From contig NZ_JAFEJA010000001.1 of assembly GCF_016919245.1 (NCBI RefSeq), positions 1,736,001 to 1,800,000 of the forward strand: a stretch of DNA of 64,000 nucleotides. Direction: 5' to 3'. Position 1 is the first letter of the stretch, and each line of letters starts with the position of its first letter. Origin of the DNA: Streptomyces zhihengii (GTDB lineage: Bacteria; Actinomycetota; Actinomycetes; Streptomycetales; Streptomycetaceae). Of the stretch, positions 36,452 to 46,617 are shown piece after piece. The notes below the pieces were generated by a model. The model searched no databases. It was not told the DNA's origin and saw only the letters and a list, made by a program, of their open reading frames with translations. The position numbers and the translations under genes were made by a program.

Positions 36452-36569
36452 GCTCCGTGACCTTAATGGCCCAAGCACGCCGCCTGAAGACCCCCTTCTT
36501 GCCAGGATGGACGAGCCGACGGGGTCGGCGGTAATCGACGGGACGGCATCGACGACGAGGGGACCGCCA

Positions 36570-38318
36570 GTGCTGCTGTTCGAGGTGTGGGCACCGCATG
36601 CCGAGGAGAAGGTCACGCTGCGGCTGGAGGGCGAGGACCTGCCCATGCAGCCGGCGCAGGGCCGGACGGGCTGGTGGTTCACGGAGGCGCCGGCGGCCGA
36701 CGGCGACCGGTACGGATTCGCCCTGGACGGCGGTCCCGTCCGGCCCGACCCGCGTGCGCGCCGCCTCCCCGACGGCCCGGACGGCCTCGCGGCGGTGGTC
36801 GACCACGGCCGTCACGTCTGGCAGCGGGACTGGCCGGGGCTGGGGCTGAAGGGCGCCGTCCTGTACGAGCTGCACATCGGCACGTACACCGCCGAGGGCA
36901 CCCTGGACGCGGCGGCCGGGCGTCTCGCGGAACTGGCGGACCTCGGTGTCACGCATGTGGAGCTGATGCCGCTCTGCCCGTTCCCGGGTACGCACGGCTG
37001 GGGGTACGACGGGGTGGCGCCCTGGGCGGTGCACGAACCGTACGGCGGCCCCGAGGCACTGAAGCGCTTTGTCGACACCGCCCACGGCCTCGGGCTGGGG
37101 GTCGTCCTCGACGTCGTGCACAACCACCTCGGGCCCGCGGGCAACCATCTGCCCGCGTACGGCCCGTACTTCACCGACACCCATCACACCCCGTGGGGCT
37201 CGGCGGTCAATCTGGACGCCGCCGGGTCCGACGAGGTGCGGGCCTACTTCCTCGGCAGCGCCCTCGCCTGGCTGCGTGACTACCGGATCGACGGGCTGCG
37301 GCTGGACGCGGTCCACGCGCTGGCGGACACCCGGGCGCTGACGTTCCTGGAGGAGCTGGCGGCGGCCGTCGACGCCCTCTCGGCCGATCTGGGCCGCCCG
37401 TTGTTCCTGATCGCCGAGTCGGATCTGTGCGACCCGCGGACGACGGCCCCCCGGGCGGCCGGCGGCATCGGCCTCCACGCCCAGTGGAACGACGACTTCC
37501 ACCACGCCCTGCACACCGCGCTGACCGGCGAGGCGCAGGGCTACTACGCCGACTTCGCGGGCGCGCCGATGGCGGCCCTCGCCAAGACGCTGACCCGGGT
37601 CTTCTTCCACGACGGCACGTACTCGACGTTCCGCGGCCGCACCCACGGCCGTCCCGTGGACGTGACCGGCACCCCGGCGCAGCGGTTCCTGGCCTACGCG
37701 CAGACCCACGACCAGATCGGCAACCGGGCGCTCGGCGACCGGCTGTCCGCCAGCCTCTCCCCCGGGCTGCTGGCCTGCGCGGCGGCGCTCGTCCTGACGG
37801 GCCCGCACACGCCGATGCTGTTCATGGGCGAGGAGTGGGGCGCGGGCACGCCCTGGCAGTACTTCACCGACCACACCGACCCCGTGCTCGCCGAGGCCGT
37901 CCGCACGGGCCGGCGGCGGGAGTTCGCGGAGCACGGCTGGGACGCGGACGAGATCCCCGATCCGCAGGCTCCCGCGACCCGGGAGCGTTCCTGCCTGGAC
38001 CGCGCGGAGCGCGAGCGCGAACCGCACGCGGGCCTGCTGGCCTGGTACCGCCGGCTGATCGCGCTGCGCCGTACGCTGCCCGACCTCACCGATCCCGATC
38101 TCGCGGCGGTGAAGGTCGCCTACGACGAGCAGGGGCGCTGGCTGGTGTGCCGCCGCGGGGACCTGCGGGTGGCCGTCAACCTGGGTACGGCTCCCGCCGC
38201 GATCCCGCTCGGCGGGGGCGGCCGGATGGTGGCCTCCTGGGGCGACGCGGAGGTGCCCGGCGACGACGGCGTGCTGCTGCTCGGCCCGGAGAGCTGCGTG
38301 CTGCTCGCGCGTTCCTGA
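36570..38318 (+). CDS. treZ: Malto-oligosyltrehalose trehalohydrolase
   Basis: A 582-residue GH13_10 enzyme that releases trehalose from maltooligosyl-trehalose made by TreY. An N-terminal CBM48-like domain (LLFEVWAPHAEEKVTLRLEG) is followed by the barrel. Key segments are YELHIGTYTAEGTLDAA, GVVLDVVHNHLGPAGNHL, DGLRLDAVHALAD (nucleophile Asp), LFLIAESDL (acid/base Glu) and YAQTHDQIGNRALGDRL (stabiliser Asp). GTG at 36570 is chosen because GAGGGGA lies 7 bases upstream. The gene is intact, unlike its partner treY. Confidence 0.94.
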   Translation: MLLFEVWAPHAEEKVTLRLEGEDLPMQPAQGRTGWWFTEAPAADGDRYGFALDGGPVRPDPRARRLPDGPDGLAAVVDHGRHVWQRDWPGLGLKGAVLYELHIGTYTAEGTLDAAAGRLAELADLGVTHVELMPLCPFPGTHGWGYDGVAPWAVHEPYGGPEALKRFVDTAHGLGLGVVLDVVHNHLGPAGNHLPAYGPYFTDTHHTPWGSAVNLDAAGSDEVRAYFLGSALAWLRDYRIDGLRLDAVHALADTRALTFLEELAAAVDALSADLGRPLFLIAESDLCDPRTTAPRAAGGIGLHAQWNDDFHHALHTALTGEAQGYYADFAGAPMAALAKTLTRVFFHDGTYSTFRGRTHGRPVDVTGTPAQRFLAYAQTHDQIGNRALGDRLSASLSPGLLACAAALVLTGPHTPMLFMGEEWGAGTPWQYFTDHTDPVLAEAVRTGRRREFAEHGWDADEIPDPQAPATRERSCLDRAEREREPHAGLLAWYRRLIALRRTLPDLTDPDLAAVKVAYDEQGRWLVCRRGDLRVAVNLGTAPAAIPLGGGGRMVASWGDAEVPGDDGVLLLGPESCVLLARS

Positions 38319-38344
38319 CACACGGGGCCCGGGCGCCGGCAGGC

Positions 38345-38447
38345 GGCCGGGTCACCGGGGCGGGCACGGCGGCCGGGTCACCGGGGAGGCCGGGTCACCG
38401 GGGCAGGCAGGGCGGCCGGGTCGCCGGGGAGGCCGGGTCGCCGGGGC
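38345..38447. repeat. Five direct repeats of GGCCGGGTCRCCGGGG
   Basis: The 16-base motif occurs five times with irregular spacing (17-26 bp), three with A and two with G at the variable base, between the convergent ends of treZ and the aminopeptidase gene. Non-coding. Confidence 0.8.
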
Positions 38448-38451
38448 GGCG

Positions 38452-39588
38452 CTACTCGACGATCGCCATCTCCCGCGGCGTGGTGTTGAACCGGCGGGCG
38501 CCGTCGTCGGTGACGGTCACGATGTCCTCGATGCGCACCCCGAAGCGGCCCGGGAGGTAGATGCCGGGCTCGACGGAGAAGCACATCCCGGGGACGAGCG
38601 GCTGCTCCTCGCCCTCGATCATGTAGGGCGGCTCATGGGTGGTGACGCCGATGCCGTGGCCGGTGCGGTGGATGAACAGGTCCCCGTACCCGGCCTCGTC
38701 GATGATCTCGCGCGCGGCGCGGTCGACGTCCTGGCAGGCGGCTCCGGGCCGGACCGCCTCGATGCCGGCCCGCTGCGCCTCGCGCACCACGTCGTGGATG
38801 TGCTGCTCGGCCGGGCTGGGCTCGCCCACGTGCACGGTGCGGGTGGTGTCGGAGCCGTACCCGTCCTTCAGGCCGCCGAAGTCGAGCACCACCATGTCGC
38901 CCGCGACGATGGTCCGGTCCCCCGCCTCGTGGTGGGGATTGGCGCCGTTGGGCCCCGAGCCGACGACCGTGAAGTCGACCTGGGAGTGGCCGAACCGCAT
39001 CAGCAGCGCGGCGAGGTCGGCCGCGACCTCGGTCTCCCTGCGTCCCGCGAAGCGTGCCGTGAGGATCTCGGCGTACGCCCGGTCCGCCGCCGCCCCCGCC
39101 GCTTCGAGGCGGGCCAGTTCATGGGCGTCCTTCACGGCGCGGAGCATGGGCAGGGCCTCGGTGAGCGACACGTAGGACGCGGCGGGCAGTTCGCGCTGGA
39201 GGCCGAGCAGGTGCATCGCCCAGGTGTTGTCGCTGACGGCGAACCTGCCGCGGGCGTCGAGCAGCGGTGCGACGGCGGCGTACGGGTCCTTGCCGTCGGT
39301 CCAGTCGCGCACGGTCAGCGCGGGCGCCGCGATGGCCCCGGCCGCGTCCGGCGCCTCCAGGGTGGGGACCACGAGGACCGGCTCCCGGCCGGCGGAGAGC
39401 ACCAGGACGGTGAGCCGCTCGGTCGCGACGGGCCGGTAGCCGGTGAGGTGCACCAGGTCGGGACCCGGGGCGACCAGCACACCGGCGAGTCCCGCCTCGG
39501 CGGCGGCCTCCGCGGCGCGGGTCATCCGGGCGCGGTAGTCGTCGGCGGTGAACGGTGCCGGCGTGCTGCTCGTCGGCGTGCTGGTCAT
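38452..39588 (-). CDS. M24-family aminopeptidase P / Xaa-Pro dipeptidase
   Basis: A 378-residue pita-bread metallopeptidase. The N-terminal creatinase-like domain runs to about residue 150 (LAGVLVAPGPDLVHLTGYRP). The catalytic domain shows the metal ligands: Asp in MVVLDFGGLKDGYGSDTTRT (two Asp), His in HRTGHGIGVTTHEPP, Glu in FSVEPGIYLPG and Glu in VRIEDIVTVT. It should cleave X-Pro bonds in the cytoplasm. ATG at 39588 with GGAGG 5 bases upstream. Confidence 0.9.
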   Translation of the reverse strand: MTSTPTSSTPAPFTADDYRARMTRAAEAAAEAGLAGVLVAPGPDLVHLTGYRPVATERLTVLVLSAGREPVLVVPTLEAPDAAGAIAAPALTVRDWTDGKDPYAAVAPLLDARGRFAVSDNTWAMHLLGLQRELPAASYVSLTEALPMLRAVKDAHELARLEAAGAAADRAYAEILTARFAGRRETEVAADLAALLMRFGHSQVDFTVVGSGPNGANPHHEAGDRTIVAGDMVVLDFGGLKDGYGSDTTRTVHVGEPSPAEQHIHDVVREAQRAGIEAVRPGAACQDVDRAAREIIDEAGYGDLFIHRTGHGIGVTTHEPPYMIEGEEQPLVPGMCFSVEPGIYLPGRFGVRIEDIVTVTDDGARRFNTTPREMAIVE

Positions 39589-39723
39589 GGTGCCTCCTGC
39601 CGGGCCGGTGCGGTGGACACGTCTGCCCGTCATCCTCCCCGGGCGGGCCGCCCGGCGCGAGCCCGGTGTCGCCCGGCGCGGCAGCCGCCGGGGCGCGTGG
39701 CCGCGCCGGGGCACGCCAGGCCG

Positions 39724-40695
39724 TCAGGCGCCGTCGTCGGGACGCCCCTGCTCGTCGGCGACCAGCCGCTCCAGGAGGGCGTGGAACTCCTCGCCGATCA
39801 GGATGCGCAGCCCTTCGCCGTCCTCCTCCCGGTCGCTGAGCTGGGTGAGGGTCCCGTCGTGCCACCAGTAGACGTACGGGCTGATGGCGCCGGGCGTGTC
39901 CTCGAAGCCGGTGGCGGCGAACGCGGCCATGCCGTTCAGCGCGGCGATCATGCCGGTGTCGCGGATGGGGTGGAAGGCGAGCTGGTGCCGGAAGGGGATC
40001 GCCACCAGCGCGCCGTCCGGCGGCAGTTCCTCGCCGGTCACCTGACGGACGACGCTCTCCAGGGCGAGGATCCGGCTCGCGGTGTAGAAGGAGTCGCCGA
40101 GGACCACCTCGAAGCGCATCCCCTCGTCGTCCCGGACCGTCTCATGGGCCTCGACCGGGAGCCCGCGCAGGTTGTAGAGGGCCTGGTCGCGCAGGTAGGC
40201 CAGGTCGCCGAGGGGCTGGAGCGCCTCGTCGGTGAGCATCATGACGCTCTCCGGGAGGTCGAGCGCGAGGATCTCGCGCAGCCCGGGGCCTACGTCGCGG
40301 GCGTACTGGAAGTTCGAGGTGTCGAGGCCCTGGGCGCCGACGACCCGCGGATAGAGCTGGGCGCGGATCTGCTCGGCGGGCAGCGTGTCCAGCGCGGACG
40401 GCGCGTCCATGGCGCGCAGCACCATGCCCACGTGCTGCCGGACGAGGTCGGGCCACACGCGCGGGCCCCGCTCGTCGTTGTGGCAGACGGCGGCCAGGTT
40501 GCCGAGTCCGAACTGGCGGCCGTCGCTGTCGGTCACCATGTCGGCGAAGACGCTGACCTCGAGCCCCTGTTCGGCGAAGCACTCCCTGACCAGGCCGCGG
40601 AAGCGGCTGCCCTCCGCGACCGAGAGGAAGGCGAACTCCGGATCCCGGGGCGCATCGCGTCCGTCGCGCTTCGGCCCTCGCCGGAACAACCCCAC
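39724..40695 (-). CDS. DUF1444-like protein of unknown function
   Basis: A 323-residue soluble protein. The middle to C-terminal part resembles the YtpQ/DUF1444 family: YPRVVGAQGL, YARDVGPGLREILALDLPES, QALYNLRGLPVEAHE, GDSFYTASRILALE and LVAIPFRHQLAFHPI follow the same order of conserved spots. No catalytic motif is evident. GTG start at 40695. It is flanked by the aminopeptidase and P-loop kinase genes in the same direction, with gaps that argue for separate units. Confidence 0.6.
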   Translation of the reverse strand: MGLFRRGPKRDGRDAPRDPEFAFLSVAEGSRFRGLVRECFAEQGLEVSVFADMVTDSDGRQFGLGNLAAVCHNDERGPRVWPDLVRQHVGMVLRAMDAPSALDTLPAEQIRAQLYPRVVGAQGLDTSNFQYARDVGPGLREILALDLPESVMMLTDEALQPLGDLAYLRDQALYNLRGLPVEAHETVRDDEGMRFEVVLGDSFYTASRILALESVVRQVTGEELPPDGALVAIPFRHQLAFHPIRDTGMIAALNGMAAFAATGFEDTPGAISPYVYWWHDGTLTQLSDREEDGEGLRILIGEEFHALLERLVADEQGRPDDGA

Positions 40696-40841
40696 GTCGA
40701 CCGCCCTTCCCGCTCCCTCGTCTGCTCCTGCCGAGCCTACCCACCGGAGGTGAACCGCGGGGCGGCGGCCCGCGGCCCCGTGGTCGGCGGCCCACCGGGC
40801 CGGCGCGCGTGCGGGGCGGACTCACGGCCCGCCGGTGCGTG

Positions 40842-41489
40842 TCAGCCGGCGGTGATCACCAGGTCGGCGCGGTCGCGGTCGCGGGCGACGAGCCGCGCGT
40901 TGCGCTCGTCGGAGCCCCGCACCCAGCGCTCGGCGTCCCCGCGGTCCTTGCCGAAGCGCACATGCCGGTCGACCAGGCGCCGCACCCGGACGGCGGGGTC
41001 GGCCTCCAGATACCAGACCTCGTCGAGCAGCGGACGCACCCGTGCCCAGTGGCCGCCGTCGTGGAGAAGGTAGTTGCCCTCGGTGACGACCAGCGGGACG
41101 CCCGGATCGACGGGCAGGCTTCCGGCGACGGGCTCCTCGACGGCGCGGTCGAAGTCCGGGGCCCAGACGGTGGTGTCGGCCTCGGGGGCGCGCAGCCGGG
41201 TGAGCAGGGCCGCGTATCCCGCGGCGTCGAAGGTGTCGGGGGCGCCCTTGCGGCCGGCCCGGCCGAGGCGTTCCAGCTCGCGGCCGGCGAGGTGGAAGCC
41301 GTCCATGGGCACGAGCACGGCGAGCGGGCCCGCGGGGCTCGCGGCGTTGAGCGCCGCGACGAGGTGCCCGGCGAAGGTGGACTTCCCCGCGCCCGGGGCG
41401 CCGGTGACGCCCAGGATGCGGCGTCCGCCCTGGGCGGCGAGACCCCGGGCGCGGTCCAGGAGGTGCGGCGGGACGGAGTGGACGGCCAT
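40842..41489 (-). CDS. P-loop nucleoside/nucleotide kinase family protein
   Basis: A 215-residue kinase of the uridine kinase/pantothenate kinase-like group. Walker A is GVTGAPGAGKSTFAGHL; the substrate Asp/His pair appears in VPMDGFHLAGRELERLG; LVVTEGNYLLHDGGHWARVRPLLDEVWYL is the Walker-B-like segment. Similar proteins (YggC/FrcK-type) may phosphorylate sugars or nucleosides; the true substrate is unknown. ATG at 41489, 43 bp from the divergent VOC gene. Confidence 0.8.
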   Translation of the reverse strand: MAVHSVPPHLLDRARGLAAQGGRRILGVTGAPGAGKSTFAGHLVAALNAASPAGPLAVLVPMDGFHLAGRELERLGRAGRKGAPDTFDAAGYAALLTRLRAPEADTTVWAPDFDRAVEEPVAGSLPVDPGVPLVVTEGNYLLHDGGHWARVRPLLDEVWYLEADPAVRVRRLVDRHVRFGKDRGDAERWVRGSDERNARLVARDRDRADLVITAG

Positions 41490-41532
41490 GCCGGTGATTG
41501 TCCCACCCGGGTGTTACGTATAACCTGACCGG

Positions 41533-41922
41533 ATGCCCCACATCGCCCTGGTCACCCTGGTCGTCCGCTCGTACGACGAGGCCATCGCCTTCTACACGGG
41601 CCCGCTCGGTTTCGAGCTGGCCGAGGACACCGACCGCGGGGACGGCACCCGCTGGGTGGTCGTCCGCCCGCCCGGCGCCCCCGAGGGCACGGGTTTGCTG
41701 CTCGCCCGCGCGAAGGACGGGGAGCAGGCCGCCCGCGTCGGATCGCAGACCGGCGGCCGGGTCGGCTTCTTCCTCCACACCGACGACTTCGCCCGCGACC
41801 ACGCCCGGATGACCGCGGGCGGCGTCCGCTTCCTGGAGGAGCCGCGGCACGAGGCGTACGGCTCGGTGGCGGTCTTCGAGGACCTGTACGGCAACCGCTG
41901 GGACCTGCTGGAACCGCGCTGA
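41533..41922 (+). CDS. VOC (glyoxalase/bleomycin-resistance-fold) protein
   Basis: A 129-residue two-module betaalphabetabetabeta protein. The first module is HIALVTLVVRSYDEAIAFYTGPLGFEL and the second ends in GSVAVFEDLYGNRWDLLEPR, with the usual metal-ligand positions (His near the N-terminus, Glu in DLLE). Members are dioxygenases, isomerases or antibiotic-binding proteins; none can be chosen. The 43-bp gap to the divergent kinase gene contains GTTACGTATAAC, which may be part of a promoter. Confidence 0.85.
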   Translation: MPHIALVTLVVRSYDEAIAFYTGPLGFELAEDTDRGDGTRWVVVRPPGAPEGTGLLLARAKDGEQAARVGSQTGGRVGFFLHTDDFARDHARMTAGGVRFLEEPRHEAYGSVAVFEDLYGNRWDLLEPR

Positions 41923-42058
41923 CGGCGCTCCCCCGGCGGCGGTCCCGGTACCCGGGCCGGGCCACCGGAACAGCCGCCGGCCGCGTTGTCAGTGGCGGCT
42001 CCTACAGTGGTGGGTGCGGGGGGTTGACCACGGCCCCCGCACAACCACGGGGGAAATC

Positions 42059-43270
42059 ATGACCACTTCGGCCGTCACCGTGCCCGCCGACGAGCTGCAC
42101 CCGTCGATCGTCCATCCGCCGACGCTGCGTCTGCTCACGGGGGCGGGGCTGCCCGCGCGGCACGCGCTGATGCGTTTCGTGCCGCTCGCCGAGTCGGGCG
42201 GTGTGCCGGTGCCGGCCCTGCTGGCGCCCGGGGCCGACGTGGGGAAGCTGGATCCGCACGTCGCCGGACTGCTGCTCGTCGGGCACCTCCGGGCGGACGG
42301 CGAGGACACTCTGGAGATCGTGCTCGACGGGGCCACCGGGCGGGTGTTCACCCTGTATCTCTTCGAGGACTCGCCCCAGTTGCTGGAGGCCCTCCCCCTG
42401 GCGCCGTCGCTCGGCGCGCTGGCCCGCTTCCTCGCGGAGACGGACGACTTCGCGGCACGGCGCGGGCGCTTCGCCTCACTGGCGGGCCGGGCGGGGGCGG
42501 ACGCGGTGGCGGAGGCCGGGCGCCTGCTGCTGGCCGCCTTCGACGACGCCGACTGGGACGGCGAGGACTGGGGCGAGGCCGGTGCGCGGGACGAGTGGGA
42601 GCACGCCCTGCCCGCGTACTGGCGGATCGCGGCCACCGTCCGGCCGCTCGGGCTGATCGCCGCCCCGGGCGACGGGCTGCGGCTCGCGCTCCCGCCGGGC
42701 CTGCTCGACGAGGAGTTCGGCGCCGCCGACATCCGGCGCTTCGCTCCGTCCGCGCTGCCTGCCGCACTGACCCACGAACCGACCAGGCGCTTCCTCACCG
42801 AGGTCGGACTGCCGCGTACGGAGCTGATGTTCGGCCTCTGGGGAGACGAGGACGTGCTGCGCACCCTCGCCGAGAGCGAGGCCGCCCGGCACGACGGCGA
42901 CGGCGACGAGGACCGGCCGATACCGCCCGGCGCCGACGGGCTGGTGACGCTGGGCAGCCTGGTGCACGACATGGAGGTCGTCATCGACGGCGGCACCGGC
43001 CTGCTGTCCTGGCGCGAGTACGGCGGCGCCACGACCACCCCGGTCAACGCCGACGTCTCCACCCTGGCCTTCACCCTCTGGATGTACAGCCGGGAGCAGG
43101 AGCTCGACCAGGAGCACGGTTTCACCTCCGACTTCTACGAGCCGCTCGCGGCCGCCATGGTCGAGGTGCTCGCCTCGGCCGACCCGGTCGCCTGCCTGCC
43201 GGCCGAGCACGAGGACGACTACCGCTACTGGCCGGAGGTGTTCCACGACGAGGCGGGCGGGGTGCTCTGA
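42059..43270 (+). CDS. Tandem SUKH-4-type immunity-like protein
   Basis: A 403-residue protein that appears to hold two copies of a SUKH-4-like domain. The first begins HPSIVHPPTLRLLTGAGLPA and continues VGHLRADGEDTLEIVLDGATGRVFTLYL; the second has LTHEPTRRFLTEVGLP, then VTLGSLVHDMEVVIDGGTGLLSW and NADVSTLAFTLWMYS. SUKH proteins are known as immunity proteins against nuclease toxins, and in Streptomyces they also occur alone. No toxin gene is adjacent. ATG at 42059 with GGGGGAAA upstream. Confidence 0.75.
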   Translation: MTTSAVTVPADELHPSIVHPPTLRLLTGAGLPARHALMRFVPLAESGGVPVPALLAPGADVGKLDPHVAGLLLVGHLRADGEDTLEIVLDGATGRVFTLYLFEDSPQLLEALPLAPSLGALARFLAETDDFAARRGRFASLAGRAGADAVAEAGRLLLAAFDDADWDGEDWGEAGARDEWEHALPAYWRIAATVRPLGLIAAPGDGLRLALPPGLLDEEFGAADIRRFAPSALPAALTHEPTRRFLTEVGLPRTELMFGLWGDEDVLRTLAESEAARHDGDGDEDRPIPPGADGLVTLGSLVHDMEVVIDGGTGLLSWREYGGATTTPVNADVSTLAFTLWMYSREQELDQEHGFTSDFYEPLAAAMVEVLASADPVACLPAEHEDDYRYWPEVFHDEAGGVL

Positions 43271-43345
43271 GCGGAGGGCGGCCGGCTCCGCCCGGTGGCC
43301 GCGGCGGAGCACCGGTGAGCCCGCGGGCGGCGGCCGGCACGCGGC

Positions 43346-44235
<890 letters not shown>

Positions 44236-44239
<4 letters not shown>

Positions 44240-45147
44240 CGGTCCTCCCCCGCGGCGAATTCGACGCTGTCGGCGGTCAGTCGCATGAAGGCGTCCTCCA
44301 GTGAGGCGGTGCGGGTGGTGATCTCGCTGAGCAGGATCCGGTGGTCGAGGGCGAGCGCGGCGACACGGCCGGCGTCGGCGCCCGTGACGGTGAGGCGGTC
44401 GCCGTCCGCGCGGACGGCGGCCCCGTCGGCGGTGAGCAGGGCGGTGAGCCGTGCGCCGTCCGGCGTCCGGACGATGACGCTCCCGGCCCCGCCGCCCCGG
44501 GCGGCGAAGGCGGAGAGGCTCTCCGCGGCGATCAGTTCACCGCGGCCGATGACGACGAGGTCGTCGGCGGTGTGCTCCATCTCGGACATCAGATGACTGG
44601 AGACCAGCACGGTCCGCCCCTGCTCGGCCAGCCCCCGGAACAACCCCCGCACCCACTTCACACCCTCGGGGTCGAGGCCGTTGAGCGGCTCGTCGAAGAG
44701 CAGCACCGGCGGGTCGCCGAGCAGCGCTCCCGCGATGCCCAGCCGCTGGCGCATCCCCAGGGAGTAGCCGCCGATCCGGCGGCGTGCCGCGCCGGTGAGG
44801 CCCACCTGGTCGAGCACCTCGGCGACCCTGGCGCGCGGGATGCGGTTGGAGCGGGCCAGCGCCGCCAGATGGGCCGTGGCGCGGCGGCCCCGGTGGACCT
44901 CTCCCGCGTCGAGCAGGGCCCCGACGTGCCGCAGTCCGCGCGGCCTGTCCCGGAACGGCCGGCCCCCGACGGTCACGGTGCCGCTCGTGGGGGTGTGCAG
45001 TCCCAGCATCATCCGCAGCGTGGTGCTCTTCCCCGCCCCGTTCGGCCCGAGGAATCCCGTCACCCGCCCCGGGCGCACGGTGAACGTCAGGTCCTTCACC
45101 GCCGTCGTGCGGCCGTAACGCTTCGTCAGTTCCTTGACCTCGATCAT
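44236..45147 (-). CDS. ABC-2 type transporter ATP-binding protein
   Basis: A 303-residue ATPase. Walker A is FLGPNGAGKSTTLRMM, the signature YSLGMRQRLGIAGAL (S-L-G-M-R variant common in DrrA-like proteins), Walker B VLLFDEPLNGLD, and the switch His is in VSSHLMSEME. A C-terminal domain of about 80 residues follows, as in drug and bacteriocin exporters. ATG at 45147. It is divergent from the histidine kinase gene, with 132 bp between, a common arrangement in which the two-component system controls the exporter. Confidence 0.92.
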
Positions 45148-45279
45148 GGGTCCACCGTGCCGCCGGGCGGGGCGCCCCGGCATCCGGCCGGGGCGGACAC
45201 TCCCGGCCCGCCGCCGTCGACCGTGGTCGTACACCCCGGGTCGGATGTCCGCCGCAGGGCGCCCGTCTACGATCACGCC

Positions 45280-46617
45280 ATGTCCGCGACACAGCCCCCC
45301 TCCTCTCAGGACGACCCGCCGCCCGGACGGTCGTGGCGCAACGCGCCGCCGTGGGTGTGGACGGTGCTCGCCTGGTGCGCGGGGCTGGTGTTCACCTTTC
45401 TCATCCGGGTGCGCCTGCCGGGAGAGGACGCGCCGCCGGTCCTGGCGGGCGTGCTGTTCTACCGGTGGGACGGCATCACCCAACTGGTGCTCGCCACCGC
45501 GCTGACCGTGGCGGGGGCGCGGTGGCTGGACCGCTCGCCGCTGGGCGGATTGGGTCTGCTGCTGGGCGCCTCCGTCATCGCCACGATGCCGCTGAGCGTC
45601 GGGGAGATCCCGCTGGCCCAGTTCCTGGCCGTCGACGTCGCCCTGTACACCGTCGCGGCCTCGCGTCCGCGCCGCACCGGGGCGGTGGCCGTCGCCCTGG
45701 CACTCGGGGTGCTGGCCGGCTATCTGGCCTTCCGGTGGCTGGCCGGCTGGACCACCGGCACCTCGGCCGAGCTCGCGGTGGCGCTGACGGCCGTGGTCGC
45801 CTGGCTGACGGGCGACTCGGCGCACCGGTCCCGCCTCCATTCCGAGGAGCTCCGGGCGCGGAGCACGGCCCAGGCGGTCAGCGACGAACGTCTGCGGATC
45901 GCCCGGGAGTTGCACGACATGGTGGCGCACAGCATCGGGATCGTCGCCCTCCAGGCGGGAGCGGCCCGGCGGGTCATCGACACCCAGCCGGAACGGGCCC
46001 GCGAGGCGCTCGGCGAGGTGGAGGCCACCAGCCGGGAGACGCTGGCCGGGCTGCGCCGGATGCTCGGCGCGCTCCGCGAGGCCGACCGCGGCGGGGACCC
46101 GGCGCGGGAGGGGGCCGCCGGTACGCCGGGGCTCGACGAGGTGGACCGGCTGGCGGCGACGACCACCGCGGCGGGGGTGCGGGTGGAGGTGCGCCGGGTG
46201 GGCGGACGGCGGCCGCTGCCGCGGGAGATCGACCTGTCGGCGTACCGCATCGTGCAGGAGTCGGTCACCAATGTGGTCCGCCACGCCTCGACCGGCGCGT
46301 GCCGGGTGACGCTGGAGCAGCGGGAGGACGCCCTGTCGATCGAGGTCGCCGACGAGGGGCGGGGCGGGGTGCCGTCGGACACCGGCTACGGGCTGCTGGG
46401 CATGCGGGAGCGGGTCGGACTGCTGCGCGGCGAGTTCTCCGCGGGCCCCCGCCCCGGCGGCGGATTCCTCGTCCGGGCCCGGCTGCCCCTCCCGGAGCCC
46501 GCACCCGCGACGGACGCCGCCCGACTCCCCGAGACCGCACCTGCGACGGACCCCGCCCCGCCCACGGAGCCCGCCCGCGCCGTCACGGCGCCCCGTCCCA
46601 CGGAGACCGCCCGATGA
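45280..46617 (+). CDS. Sensor histidine kinase (NarL-type partner, HisKA_3)
   Basis: A 445-residue kinase. Five to six membrane segments fill residues about 25-180. The dimerisation/phosphoacceptor helix is DERLRIARELHDMVAHSIGIVALQAGAAR, with the phospho-His in LHD. The HATPase domain has YRIVQESVTNVVRHA (N-box), VADEGRGG and GYGLLGMRERV (G-boxes). About 45 residues of Pro/Ala/Thr-rich tail follow. ATG at 45280. The stop overlaps the response regulator start (ATGA). Confidence 0.93.
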   Translation: MSATQPPSSQDDPPPGRSWRNAPPWVWTVLAWCAGLVFTFLIRVRLPGEDAPPVLAGVLFYRWDGITQLVLATALTVAGARWLDRSPLGGLGLLLGASVIATMPLSVGEIPLAQFLAVDVALYTVAASRPRRTGAVAVALALGVLAGYLAFRWLAGWTTGTSAELAVALTAVVAWLTGDSAHRSRLHSEELRARSTAQAVSDERLRIARELHDMVAHSIGIVALQAGAARRVIDTQPERAREALGEVEATSRETLAGLRRMLGALREADRGGDPAREGAAGTPGLDEVDRLAATTTAAGVRVEVRRVGGRRPLPREIDLSAYRIVQESVTNVVRHASTGACRVTLEQREDALSIEVADEGRGGVPSDTGYGLLGMRERVGLLRGEFSAGPRPGGGFLVRARLPLPEPAPATDAARLPETAPATDPAPPTEPARAVTAPRPTETAR

